Positions 7,101-14,504 of a stretch of 14,509 nt of DNA are shown here, piece by piece. Made by a program: the position numbers and the translations under genes. This stretch comes from Fibrobacterota bacterium (lineage in GTDB: Bacteria > Fibrobacterota > Chitinivibrionia > Chitinivibrionales > Chitinispirillaceae), in assembly GCA_023412475.1 (NCBI GenBank), contig JAEYNR010000090.1, positions 1 through 14,509 of the forward strand, in the 5' to 3' direction. The notes under the pieces are model-generated. The model did not search any database and was not told where the DNA came from. It was given only the letters and a program-made list of their open reading frames with translations. Numbering within the stretch: position 1 is the stretch's first letter; each line of letters starts with the position of its first letter.

Positions 7101-8744
7101 CCCCTGATGCATTATTCAATGAAGAAGGCAAGTTCGATTCTGGGACTGGGAATCGATAATATTGTATATGTAGGAATGAACAGCAATAATCGAATAAACA
7201 TCGATGATTTGGAAAAAAAGATAAGACAATGCAGAAAAGAAAAAATAATGATTTTGGCTGTTGTGGGAATTGCAGGAGCTACAGAAACCGGTATTATTGA
7301 TCCCTTGGAAGATATCGCTGAAATAACGAAGAAATACAAGGTTCATTTCCATGTTGATGCAGCGTGGGGAGGTGCATTGATCTTTTCCAGAAAGTATAGT
7401 CATTTGCTTAAAGGAATAGAAAAAGCGGACACTATAACTCTATGTGGACATAAGCAGCTTTATCTCCCACAGGGAATCAGTGTTTGTTTGCACAAAGATC
7501 CTTTCCAGTTAAGTTATGCTTCTACAACCGCCACATATCAGGCAAGTCCAAATACTTATGATTTTGGAAGATTTACCATAGAAGGTTCCAGATCTGCACT
7601 ATCCATGTGCTTACATGCTTCATTGAGAATTCTTGGCAAAAAGGGCTATGAGGTATTAATCGATGATGGCATAGATAAAGCAAAATTCTTCTCTGAAATC
7701 ATCATGGCCAGCAGTGCCTTTGAACTTATTGATAAACCACAGATTAATATCGTCAATTACAGATATATTCCGGAAAAATGCCGTTCTGCTTACAGTAATG
7801 GAACTATATCTCCAGAAAACAGGAAATATATAAACGATGTAAACTGTTTGATTCAGCAGAAACAGTTTGTGAAAGGTAATTCCTTCGTTTCAAAAACCAC
7901 TCTGAAAAGAAAAACAAATGATATAGAAGAAGAAGTGCTTACTGTTTTCAGGGCTGTTTTGTCGAATCCATTAACTACCTGTGATGATATGTATAGTGTT
8001 CTGGAGGATCAGTTGGAAATCGCGGAAAGTATGCTGGGAGACAGAAATGACTATGGAAAAGGTGTTATAAACCGGAAAATAATGATTAAAAAGGAAGTCA
8101 TACCACATGATGAAATTCTGACAATCCCCATTGGAAAACCTATTTATAATACTAAAGTTTATATAATTGATTCTTCGGGAAATATTGCCCCTGTAGGTAT
8201 TCAGGGTGAAATATGCATAGCCGGTGAAGCTGTCGCACAAGGCTACATTAACAACCACGAACAAAACACGAGATCCTTTATCAGAAACCCTTATCATAAA
8301 GCACCTTACGATCATTTGTACCGAACCGGAGATTTGGGTATGTATCTTCCGGATGGAACAGTAAGGTATCTGGGAAGAATTGATGATCAGATAAAGATCA
8401 GAGGCATAAGGATCGAATGCGGAGAAGTGGAATCGGTTCTTTGCTCAAACCCCGACATTGCTGATGCAGCAGTTATCGGACTTAAATCTGTAAAAGGCAT
8501 GGAACTGATCGCTTTCTACATCTTGAAGGATGCTGCACCTGTATCATCTGAAACACTCAGGGAATTTTTAAGAAGCAAGATTCCGAAGTATATGATACCT
8601 ACGTTTTTTATTGAACAGAATCGATTACCGGTTCTGACCAATGGTAAAATTGATAAAAAAAAGTTAAAACAGATTGCTGCTAATCATGTAAGTTTGCATC
8701 AGGAGATTAAGCATGAAACTACCGGTCATATTTGCTGTAACTGA
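4140..8744 (+). CDS. NRPS: condensation domain plus adenylation domain interrupted by PLP decarboxylase
   Basis: The protein has 1534 residues from the ATG at 4140. The GTG at 4089 would add 17 residues but lacks a spaced ribosome binding site. Domain order is condensation (about 20-440), adenylation N-part (about 470-775), inserted decarboxylase (about 776-1318), adenylation C-part (about 1319-1510), then a short tail. Condensation motifs include C1 NNQKKLWFL near 21-29, but HHxxxDG reads HQIIIDQ (149-155), losing the usual catalytic His. Adenylation motifs are A1 ITYREL (499), A3 TSGSTGVPKG (623-632), A5 NIYGSSE (763-769), A6 GEICIAG (1356), A7 YRTGDL (1394), A8 GRIDDQIKIRG (1412) and A10 NGKID with Lys1503. 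The hand-derived specificity residues are I668, D669, A672, I711, F738, S740, I764, A772, D773 and K1503, close to the beta-alanine code. No carrier (LGGxS-type) domain is present; only 31 residues follow Lys1503. The gene overlaps the PPTase gene. The probable role is beta-alanine synthesis and activation for an unknown product. Confidence 0.9.
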   Translation: MSESDKRITGLKSSKYTTLSNNQKKLWFLENLQSVRAPFIISRVYHICGPLNVSCLQKAWTVVLKNNNNLRINFKERNGKIFQWINDEVMGRIGTKELCDLEERVAWEKVRDSLDDLLCRPFNLTENSLFRINLFKISESNFLLALCFHQIIIDQISMEMVVQELSCCYNQLVKGEEFQTNPVKYDYFDFVQYQLKKGGIEKHTTQCFWKEQFLINPEVINLHYDYKKASAYCRRFALNDFQFEKSTYEELQKFCLKSNVEPIHVWAAILNVLLTRYTGQHDVCISIPVSGREIKEYETVRGPFETLLPIRINTGEDASFCDVIEEVKRVVSLSLSNQSSFAEYFLVNVAESSDKSISPFYQVSVQFDYSSDKKLALDDCACRELNEYSIDSECDLNFVLREDNGQLKGKIDYNAALFSAETISALVRHFTIIMENVLLNPEVRIEAVKLLTEDEMAAIERWNSTEMNYPASESVPSLFCKQVEQTPDAVAIIQNEMEITYRELDDKVGRLERLLVNNGVASGKRVAVCMERSVESVVCMLAIFKSGAVYVPLDPKYPSDRLLYIIDDADVDMILTKNLYREMLSQSGKRLLCLDKSLPEENYIEQRNLARILPDSALYIIYTSGSTGVPKGIVGKNRGLINRLFWSWDTYPFEAEEICCHKISTGFIDHLAEVFTPLLKGVPIVIFNSENVKGVEDFCNVLVDKKISRMIMTPSSLKLLLKEKREKGLQFKSIKYVFCSGEALPVSLAEHFYTEFSSTRLINIYGSSEVSADVTYHEINKFSVKDVLHHFSRFSMNKEELQKYKKQIGHFSEYITKPDTELCDVSKIFTNYRLYETSCTIEQYYSMLYSDVLPFIINTASPRFIGHMTSALPDYLHDLSKLISKLNQNLVKIETSKSLTFLEREALAILHRCFYQFDDHFYEENIQKVNANLGIITTGGTTSNIGALLSARNKLLFDNYSEMSSSRESIYRVMHRKGYKDMVIIGSPLMHYSMKKASSILGLGIDNIVYVGMNSNNRINIDDLEKKIRQCRKEKIMILAVVGIAGATETGIIDPLEDIAEITKKYKVHFHVDAAWGGALIFSRKYSHLLKGIEKADTITLCGHKQLYLPQGISVCLHKDPFQLSYASTTATYQASPNTYDFGRFTIEGSRSALSMCLHASLRILGKKGYEVLIDDGIDKAKFFSEIIMASSAFELIDKPQINIVNYRYIPEKCRSAYSNGTISPENRKYINDVNCLIQQKQFVKGNSFVSKTTLKRKTNDIEEEVLTVFRAVLSNPLTTCDDMYSVLEDQLEIAESMLGDRNDYGKGVINRKIMIKKEVIPHDEILTIPIGKPIYNTKVYIIDSSGNIAPVGIQGEICIAGEAVAQGYINNHEQNTRSFIRNPYHKAPYDHLYRTGDLGMYLPDGTVRYLGRIDDQIKIRGIRIECGEVESVLCSNPDIADAAVIGLKSVKGMELIAFYILKDAAPVSSETLREFLRSKIPKYMIPTFFIEQNRLPVLTNGKIDKKKLKQIAANHVSLHQEIKHETTGHICCN
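6465..8093 (+). other. PanP-like PLP-dependent decarboxylase domain embedded in the adenylation domain
   Basis: About 540 residues (776-1318 of the NRPS protein) lie between A5 and A6 in one unbroken frame. They form a full-length group II amino acid decarboxylase rather than a fragment. Visible features are GHMTSALPDYL, LNQNLVKIETSK, TTGGTTSNIGALLSARN (from about 937), the PLP-stacking His991 in MHYSMKKAS, HVDAAWGG with Asp1073 expected to bind the PLP pyridine nitrogen, GHKQLYLPQG with Lys1105 as the Schiff-base lysine, and the late SFVSKTTL and VLSNPLTT segments. These match my recollection of PanP, the PLP-dependent aspartate 1-decarboxylase that makes beta-alanine, better than glutamate or aromatic decarboxylases. 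Group II decarboxylases work as dimers, so this domain may dimerise the whole synthetase. Family is well supported; the aspartate substrate is inferred. Confidence 0.85.
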
Positions 8745-9423
8745 TGCAGATAAAATATCGGAAGAATCGTTTAAGCGGTTTCAGAAAGTTGTTTCTGAAG
8801 AAAGACGAAGTAAAGCGGAAAAGTTTTACAGGCGCGAGGATGCCTGCAGGTCATTACTTGCCGAGTCGCTAATCAGATACACTTTTTTATGTGCCGGTTT
8901 GAAAAACTGTAGTGAAATTAAATTGATAAGGAATGAATTTGGAAAACCGGAGCCTGTTTTGGACGGCTTTCATTTTAATATTTCTCATTCAGGTGCCTGG
9001 GTGATATGCGCCGCAGATAATGAGGAGATTGGAGTCGATGTGGAACGGATTCATAAAGTGGATAGTGACATCTCTCAGCGATTCTTCTCCTCAATAGAGA
9101 ACAAGTTTCTCTCTGATTTTAAATCTCCGGCTCAATGGCTGGATTATTTTTACAAGTTATGGGTTCTAAAAGAAAGCTATATAAAAGCTATTGGTAAAGG
9201 TCTTCATTGTCCGCTGAATTCCTTTGCCGTGTTGCCTAAAGATGATGGCACTGCAGAACTGATCCGTTATGAAGAGACGTTGCCTCAGAAATATTTTAGT
9301 ATTTACGATATTGATCCTGCCTATAAATGTGCTCTTTGTTTTTCGCATCAGAACATTCCCCATCAGATCAATATTATTTCTGTCCAGGAAATACTTGCTA
9401 AGCTGGAAGGCTGGGGGGAGTAG
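8713..9423 (+). CDS. Sfp-type 4'-phosphopantetheinyl transferase
   Basis: This enzyme transfers the phosphopantetheine arm from coenzyme A to a serine of acyl- or peptidyl-carrier proteins, turning apo into holo form. The 236-residue length matches the Sfp/Gsp group. Motifs seen are NEFGKPEP near residue 73, FHFNISHSG near 86-94, the Mg-binding GVDVE at 107-111 (Asp109, Glu111), and WVLKESYIKAIGKG from Trp150 with Lys153 and Glu154. All expected catalytic elements are present. The ATG at 8713 has GGAG about 8 bases upstream and lies inside the last 32 bp of the NRPS gene, in another frame, so translation is probably coupled. Its partner is not evident, because the NRPS protein itself lacks a carrier domain; a carrier encoded elsewhere is implied. 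Confidence 0.93.
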   Translation: MKLPVIFAVTDADKISEESFKRFQKVVSEERRSKAEKFYRREDACRSLLAESLIRYTFLCAGLKNCSEIKLIRNEFGKPEPVLDGFHFNISHSGAWVICAADNEEIGVDVERIHKVDSDISQRFFSSIENKFLSDFKSPAQWLDYFYKLWVLKESYIKAIGKGLHCPLNSFAVLPKDDGTAELIRYEETLPQKYFSIYDIDPAYKCALCFSHQNIPHQINIISVQEILAKLEGWGE

Positions 9424-9524
9424 AAAAGGCTCGTTCTAACAAACCACATGTATTCTAAAACTGGTAGCAGCCCCGATTAAAAGTTTAAGCCAGGTTATAA
9501 CCAGAACAGCCTTTAAACATAGGG

Positions 9525-11801
9525 CTATTTGTCTATAAATGAATATTTGATTATGTAAATATCCAGACCTTTCATTTTGTTCCTCAAAAAATCATAGGGC
9601 AGGGATTTACCTGAATAGACATCCCACTGCAAGATCGATCTTCCTAAAAGATCATATATGTCTATTTGGGTTAATTTTCCAGAAAAGATTTTATCGGTGA
9701 CACTTTTTATTGGAGAGCGAGTCACGACAGTCTTTATCGAACTGTTGTGAAATGGAATCCGGGGGCGGATGGCAGTTTTTGATTTAATCGTAAAAAAGCC
9801 CTTGGAGTATGCTGTTTTTGCCACATATGTATTATAGTGTTCAGCAACAATTTTACACTCTGTCGAGTAAGGTCTTATGGTGTCTATGACCATCTGCCCA
9901 TTAATAATCTTTCTGGAAAGGAAAAATTCGGGAATGGTGATGATAATCGGTGAATCAACTTTTGGGTTAATCGAGCGGTTGAGCAGGTTAAAACAATATT
10001 GGTCAAATTGAAGCTTGATGGCAGCATTTCCATCCACATTTGACACTACCAGTATTGTGCACTGGTCACCGGGATAGAAAATCTCACCACCCGAAGGTTT
10101 TAAAACTTTGTAGCCAATGGGATCATTATCGGTGGTATCGGTTGTATCGATTCCGGGAATAATTTCTGAAAGCAGTTTTGAATCATAATTTCCGACAAAT
10201 GCGGCAAAACTGGTAACATTGATTGACTGATCATCCGGATTGAGAGGATACCATGTATTATCCTTCCAGTTTATCATCCATAAACCTTTTCTGGGAGAGA
10301 GATTGCCTGTTTGACCCGCAATAATATACTGGCTGTCGTTGGTGAAGCAGTAATTGCCAAAATCAATTTCATTCCATTCACCAAAGTGGTATTGGGAAGG
10401 ACACCAGTTAAGACTTTCGCAATAGCGGTGGACATGCTCCCTTACGTCCACAGGTTGCTCTGTATGTCTATAGAAACGGGTTACATAAAACCCTTTGTGG
10501 GAGGCAGGTACACAATGACTGAAACTCCCGGTTTCTCCGGCAGTTCCGGGAGAAGCCACACAATATTTTCCATCATGTGACATTGCATGATTACAGCCGA
10601 ACACTTCCTCAGAATTGTCTGGCTTGAAATTGTAAACATTTTCCGCTTTGGCCGTACCTTTTCCTGATTCTGGTATGGTTATAAATCCGGATCTTCTTTT
10701 GGGAATTCCATTGATCACTGATGTGATTGCACCCCAGATCTGATCTTTGCACACAGTGAGGCGGTAATAATCCTCAAACTGATAATCAGGACCAATCTGT
10801 GCAATGAGTCTGAGTTCGCCAAATGAGACACTTGAATCGGAGAGTGAAACCTGCATCGCATAAAGTACCTCAGAAGACTTGGAGTCAAAGAATATCTCTG
10901 AAGCGTAGGGGCTGGAGCGGAGAAATCCTGATGTAGTAGATTGGCCTGGCACCGGAACGGAAGTCCTGAATTTACCATCTATTCTTATAAGATACAGGCT
11001 GTCTGAAGAGTACAAAATCCAGCGGCCATCATCGGATAATGAGACAAAGGAGGCTTTGGCATATTCTCCGGGAAGTTTTACCGGATCCCATTTGTTCAAC
11101 TCTGTGATAAACATTCCACCCTGATCGGCATGACCATATACCGCAAATCCTTTGGGTAGTTCACTTTTGTCGATTATCTCAGTGTTCCATTGGGGTTCTA
11201 TGGGGCATGCAAAATCATTATTGTCATCTGATGAGATTTCTTTTTCAATAAGAGAGAATCTGGTGATGTGCAAGGTTCCTTTTAATTTACCCATCTGAAG
11301 ACCGAAAAGTTCTTCTTCTAATTCGACCGCATTAGATCCACTGTTAACCCATTTGAAAGTAAAAGTTCTGTAATCTGGAGATAATTGTATAGTTCGTGAT
11401 GCATAATGAAACCAGGGGGCACTGTTTTGTCTGATACAGAAGGTGACTTCAGAGGATGAATCTGAAGCGGCAGTCATGCTCAGAATGTAGGTTTTCTCTT
11501 TTTGGATGCTTATAACCTGTCCGATTCCAGCCTCATACTCCTGTGTACCTGATTTCTCTGCCTTTATGGTGCATCCGGTTGAATCAAAAGAAACGGACAT
11601 TTCTATAGTGTCCTGGCCGATCGGGTAATGTATCCAGTCATAACCTAAGGTGAGTGTGGTATCCTTTATGAGCTCCTTTGCAGACAATGTCACACTTATC
11701 ACACATAAGAACATTAAACCAGTATAGAATTTGCCTAACCATTTTACAGCTTTTTCAAGGCAGCAGTCTGACCGAATAAAAAAGAATCGCTTAAAATCCA
11801 T
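9525..11801 (-). CDS. Secreted multidomain protein: CBM-like, beta-propeller, Ig-like and C-terminal sorting-like module
   Basis: The protein has 758 residues from the ATG at 11801, chosen because AGGTGG lies five bases upstream; a GTG at 11810 would add three residues. Residues 1-41 look like a signal peptide with an unusually long basic N-region and the hydrophobic stretch FYTGLMFLCVISVTLSA. Residues about 42-195 resemble a CBM4/9-type beta-sandwich. About 200-540 contain propeller-like repeats such as SLSDDGRWILYSSDSLYLI and SHDGKYCVASPG. Near 570, KPSGGEIFYPGD resembles Ig-like 'PNGGE' modules. The last 70 residues, with IDIYDLLGRSILQW and ending YIIKYSFIDK, resemble the type A sorting tails of FCB-group exported proteins. 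The protein is probably exported or surface-attached and may bind carbohydrate. I see no catalytic motif and cannot name it. It converges on the PPTase gene and is probably unrelated to it. Confidence 0.8.
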   Translation of the reverse strand: MDFKRFFFIRSDCCLEKAVKWLGKFYTGLMFLCVISVTLSAKELIKDTTLTLGYDWIHYPIGQDTIEMSVSFDSTGCTIKAEKSGTQEYEAGIGQVISIQKEKTYILSMTAASDSSSEVTFCIRQNSAPWFHYASRTIQLSPDYRTFTFKWVNSGSNAVELEEELFGLQMGKLKGTLHITRFSLIEKEISSDDNNDFACPIEPQWNTEIIDKSELPKGFAVYGHADQGGMFITELNKWDPVKLPGEYAKASFVSLSDDGRWILYSSDSLYLIRIDGKFRTSVPVPGQSTTSGFLRSSPYASEIFFDSKSSEVLYAMQVSLSDSSVSFGELRLIAQIGPDYQFEDYYRLTVCKDQIWGAITSVINGIPKRRSGFITIPESGKGTAKAENVYNFKPDNSEEVFGCNHAMSHDGKYCVASPGTAGETGSFSHCVPASHKGFYVTRFYRHTEQPVDVREHVHRYCESLNWCPSQYHFGEWNEIDFGNYCFTNDSQYIIAGQTGNLSPRKGLWMINWKDNTWYPLNPDDQSINVTSFAAFVGNYDSKLLSEIIPGIDTTDTTDNDPIGYKVLKPSGGEIFYPGDQCTILVVSNVDGNAAIKLQFDQYCFNLLNRSINPKVDSPIIITIPEFFLSRKIINGQMVIDTIRPYSTECKIVAEHYNTYVAKTAYSKGFFTIKSKTAIRPRIPFHNSSIKTVVTRSPIKSVTDKIFSGKLTQIDIYDLLGRSILQWDVYSGKSLPYDFLRNKMKGLDIYIIKYSFIDK

Positions 11802-13388
11802 ACAAACCACCTGGAACTAAACCTGGAACAGAATCGATTCCAAAAAGACTCACCTTCGAGTGTTTTTGCTTATCAGGACAGGTATCCTGGAAGTGCGCAG
11901 CCCTATCATCTTGCCAGGGTTAAACCGATACTGGGTTTATAACCGTTTCCAAATTTGTCTTAATAATTATAATCCTACATTAATAAGATAACCCGAATAT
12001 CATGATCAATCATATAATAAAATTAACATTTCAAAAAAGAGTAATCGTTTTACAGAAAATGTTAATAATAACTATATAATACAGATCGTTTCCTGCAAAA
12101 TAAAACGCAGTAAAATATTTTTTGGGGTTCTCCTGTTCTATATCCCAAAAATATTACATTCTAAGCAGATGTTATATTAAAAATTATACTTTTTTGGTTT
12201 TAACTGTATGGATCAGAAGAGGGCTCTGCCTGGCTTTGTTATGCCTTGTTTTAGCTTGGTACTCATTTGAAGTTTTTTTGCAGGATTTCTGAAAATGCTC
12301 ATCACAGGAGTTGAGCCTTGAAGTGAATGGGAAAAGCCCTGGGGAATAGTTTTTTTTGCAGAAATCAGGCATGAACCGATTGCTAAAGTTTGCTTTGGCA
12401 CTTCTTGTGAGGGGGACGGGGGAAAGTTTCCTCCGGCACTTTTCAGGATGAGGGACGAGGGAAATTCAGAAAAGAAGCATTGTAACTTTAACCTGAGTTT
12501 AGTATTCACCCGTGTTTGGATGTCAGTGGGAAATGCACATCACCACCGCATTAGCTCTTAAAAAAGTGAGATTATTGATATTTCTGGGGGAAGAGAAAAA
12601 CAAATATGATACTAGCTTTCCGTCCCCCTAAACAACTCAAATCCAAAAACCCGCTATCTTCCTTACCAATGAAATCGTGGAAAAACATCCAGCCCTCTCC
12701 ATTCATTCAATTAGAGACTCTCATCTTTTCTATCTTTTCATTGCAGTAGCTTTTTTAAAATGTCGCTCCATTTGAACAGACCTGACTTTGATCCGTAAAA
12801 CCGAAACCTACATCAAAAATCTACTCCACAGTACAATTGCAGTTTTGATATACCTTTTATGCTGCGTGAGTTCTGTAGTCAAAAACAGTCTTCATTCAGA
12901 AAAAAATGAGAAAAGGGTAATAGGCAAAATGGATAGGTTATGGGTGAAGTAAATCAAAATTTGATAAAAGATATATTGCAGGCTAAGTTTCTAAATGATA
13001 TACTAAGCAAAATCAGTAATAGAGTTCACAAAAAGGTTGGAGGTTTTTAAAGGTTTCAGTTTTTATTCGATGATGTCTGTGAAATACAGTAAGAAATAGT
13101 TCAAGCACCGATATAACTTCAGATTAAACCAGCTAAAGTGTATTAAACGAGTCGATTTAGTTTTGGTCGTTCGGGTTAATAAAAACACAAAACAATCATT
13201 GTTGGTAATCAAGGTTCCTGAAGTAACTGGTACTTTTAGGAGTGAAAAATATTGAGCTGTTTTTGTAACTATATGTAAATGAAATGATGCCTTAAGTTTT
13301 AGGTTCGCACAGTTATTACTGTATCACAATACTTTTTAACAAACGAAAAAATCGGATATGAATTGGAAAAAGATACTTAAAAGCAAAT
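11802..13388. other. Long gene-poor intergenic region
   Basis: About 1.6 kb with no convincing gene apart from one possible small ORF. The first 380 bp is very AT-rich and must hold the promoter of the minus-strand secreted protein. Around 12230-12510 there are overlapping minus-strand open frames without recognisable domains. Two imperfect copies of a roughly 38-bp unit starting GGCACTT lie at 12397 and 12435, both with TGAGGG and GGGAAA segments. GATTTCTG (near 12283) recurs inverted as CAGAAATC (near 12359). The 13052-13388 stretch is broken by stops in all the frames I checked. The region may be decayed DNA or an unmodelled regulatory spacer. Confidence 0.5.
12940..13050 (+). CDS. Possible 36-residue small protein
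   Basis: The ATG at 12940 opens a short frame beginning MGEVNQNLIKDILQAK and ending KKVGGF before TAA. The peptide looks amphipathic and helical, with regularly spaced Leu and Ile and a basic C-terminus. GGATAGG lies only two bases before the ATG, which is too close for a good ribosome binding site. It could be a real small protein, the remnant of a larger regulator gene upstream of the sigma-54 activator, or chance. Confidence 0.2.
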   Translation: MGEVNQNLIKDILQAKFLNDILSKISNRVHKKVGGF

Positions 13389-14237
13389 ATGATCAGTGTA
13401 TATCCTAATGAATGTCTGCAGAAAGTCTCCGATGATACAGTATCTGAAATAATCGGAGTATCAAATGTCGTAAGAACATTAAAGTATCGGATGATACAGT
13501 TTGGAAGATTAAATACGCCGGTTTTGATTTCGGGTGAATCCGGAACGGGAAAAGAACTGGTAGCCAGAGCTATACATAAGAATTCAAAGAGAGCCGACAA
13601 GCCATTTGTTGCAGTAAATTGCGGGGGATTGCCATCGACGTTGATCGAATCGGAGCTCTTTGGACATACGCAGGGATCCTTTACCGGTGCAACCAAAACC
13701 AAAAACGGATTGATTGATGCCGCAGAGGACGGTACACTGTTTCTTGATGAAATCGCTGAGCTTCCATTGACATCACAATCGGTTTTCCTTAGGATACTGG
13801 ATTCTGGAGAGTATTATAGAATCGGAGAATCGATCTCACAAAGGGCAGATGTGCGTATTGTAAGCGCAACTAACCGTAATCTGGAGATGATGGTAGAAGA
13901 GGGAAAATTTCGTAACGATTTATTCTACCGTCTTAAAGGAAGTTGTATTCATCTCCCTCCCTTGCGAAAAAGAAAAGAGGATATTCCAGAATTAATCAGC
14001 CACTTTCTTAAAAATAGTTACAGGATTTCACAAACAGCTATGCTGATGCTGCAAGAAATGGATTGGCCTGGGAATATAAGAGAATTGAAAATGACAATTA
14101 CATCACTGGCCGGGATGTGTCAAAATAATGAAATCAATGAGAATGATGTTTCTTCACTGTTTGATTTGAAATCGGAACATTTATCTTCAGCGCAAATACC
14201 TCCTTTCCACCATCGAAAAAGAAGCGCTTATCAATAG
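13389..14237 (+). CDS. Sigma-54 activator AAA+ domain (PspF-like), C-terminus frameshifted
   Basis: This is a bacterial enhancer-binding protein that would use ATP hydrolysis to open sigma-54 promoter complexes. Visible elements are Walker A GESGTGKE (49-56), the sigma-54 contact loop GSFTGA (96-101, a variant of GAFTGA), Walker B GTLFLDEI (115-122), FRNDLFYRL and WPGNIREL. There is no receiver, GAF or PAS domain before the AAA+ core, and an in-frame stop at 13359-13361 rules out a longer N-terminus. The frame stops after 282 residues with an uncharacteristic tail (PPFHHRKRSAYQ), while the expected DNA-binding domain continues in the +1 frame to 14376. Read through the shift, the protein would be about 329 residues, the size of PspF. 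No good ribosome binding site precedes the ATG at 13389. Its target promoter is unknown. Confidence 0.85.
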   Translation: MISVYPNECLQKVSDDTVSEIIGVSNVVRTLKYRMIQFGRLNTPVLISGESGTGKELVARAIHKNSKRADKPFVAVNCGGLPSTLIESELFGHTQGSFTGATKTKNGLIDAAEDGTLFLDEIAELPLTSQSVFLRILDSGEYYRIGESISQRADVRIVSATNRNLEMMVEEGKFRNDLFYRLKGSCIHLPPLRKRKEDIPELISHFLKNSYRISQTAMLMLQEMDWPGNIRELKMTITSLAGMCQNNEINENDVSSLFDLKSEHLSSAQIPPFHHRKRSAYQ

Positions 14238-14376
14238 GTTCGAAAAAACATATTTGTCCAGGTTATTAAATCTCTCTGAAGGAAATATCTCTAAAGCTGC
14301 CCAAATTTCAGGCCTGACACGCAAGCATCTCAGGGCTCTTCTTAAGAAAGCAAACCTTTATAATACTGCAGAATAA
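14191..14376 (+). pseudogene. Out-of-frame Fis-type helix-turn-helix of the sigma-54 activator
   Basis: In the +1 frame relative to the AAA+ part, the sequence reads RKYLLSTIEKEALINRFEKT and then SRLLNLSEGNISKAAQISGL followed by TRKHLRALLKKANLY, ending at TAA 14374-14376. This is a textbook Fis-type DNA-binding domain of enhancer-binding proteins, joined by the helical linker normally found before it. The upstream stop TGA at 14167-14169 in this frame places the shift between about 14170 and 14191. One extra base, or two missing bases, would explain it. It may be a true mutation or a sequencing error. Confidence 0.8.
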
Positions 14377-14463
14377 ATTATTACAACCTAAATTGGACGA
14401 TATATTGACATAAAAAAACACCCTTTGAGGCGTTTAATACAGTAAATTATAGGTGACATAACT

Positions 14464-14469
14464 TATAAT
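14464..14469 (+). promoter_or_regulatory. Candidate -10 element upstream of the last gene
   Basis: A perfect TATAAT lies about 35 bp before the ATG at 14505. No good -35 hexamer sits at 16-18 bp spacing. TTGACA occurs at 14405-14410, but its spacing to this -10 is far too long. This is a plausible promoter for the gene entering the window end, with low certainty. Confidence 0.35.
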
Positions 14470-14504
14470 AGCTGGAATTAAATCAACACTCAAAAGGTGA
14501 TAAG

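Noticed and set aside
8640..8760. Hidden carrier (PCP) domain after the adenylation domain
   Set aside because: Only 31 residues follow the A10 lysine, no LGGxS-like serine motif is visible, and the PPTase start overlaps the gene end.
9424..9524. Bidirectional terminator between the convergent PPTase and secreted-protein genes
   Set aside because: Only a 10-bp palindrome GGTTATAACC and a 4-bp stem AGCC/GGCT are seen, without a proper T-run; too weak to call.
12213..12509. 98-codon minus-strand ORF and its overlapping neighbour
   Set aside because: The two frames overlap each other, contain the imperfect repeats and show no domain or convincing start.
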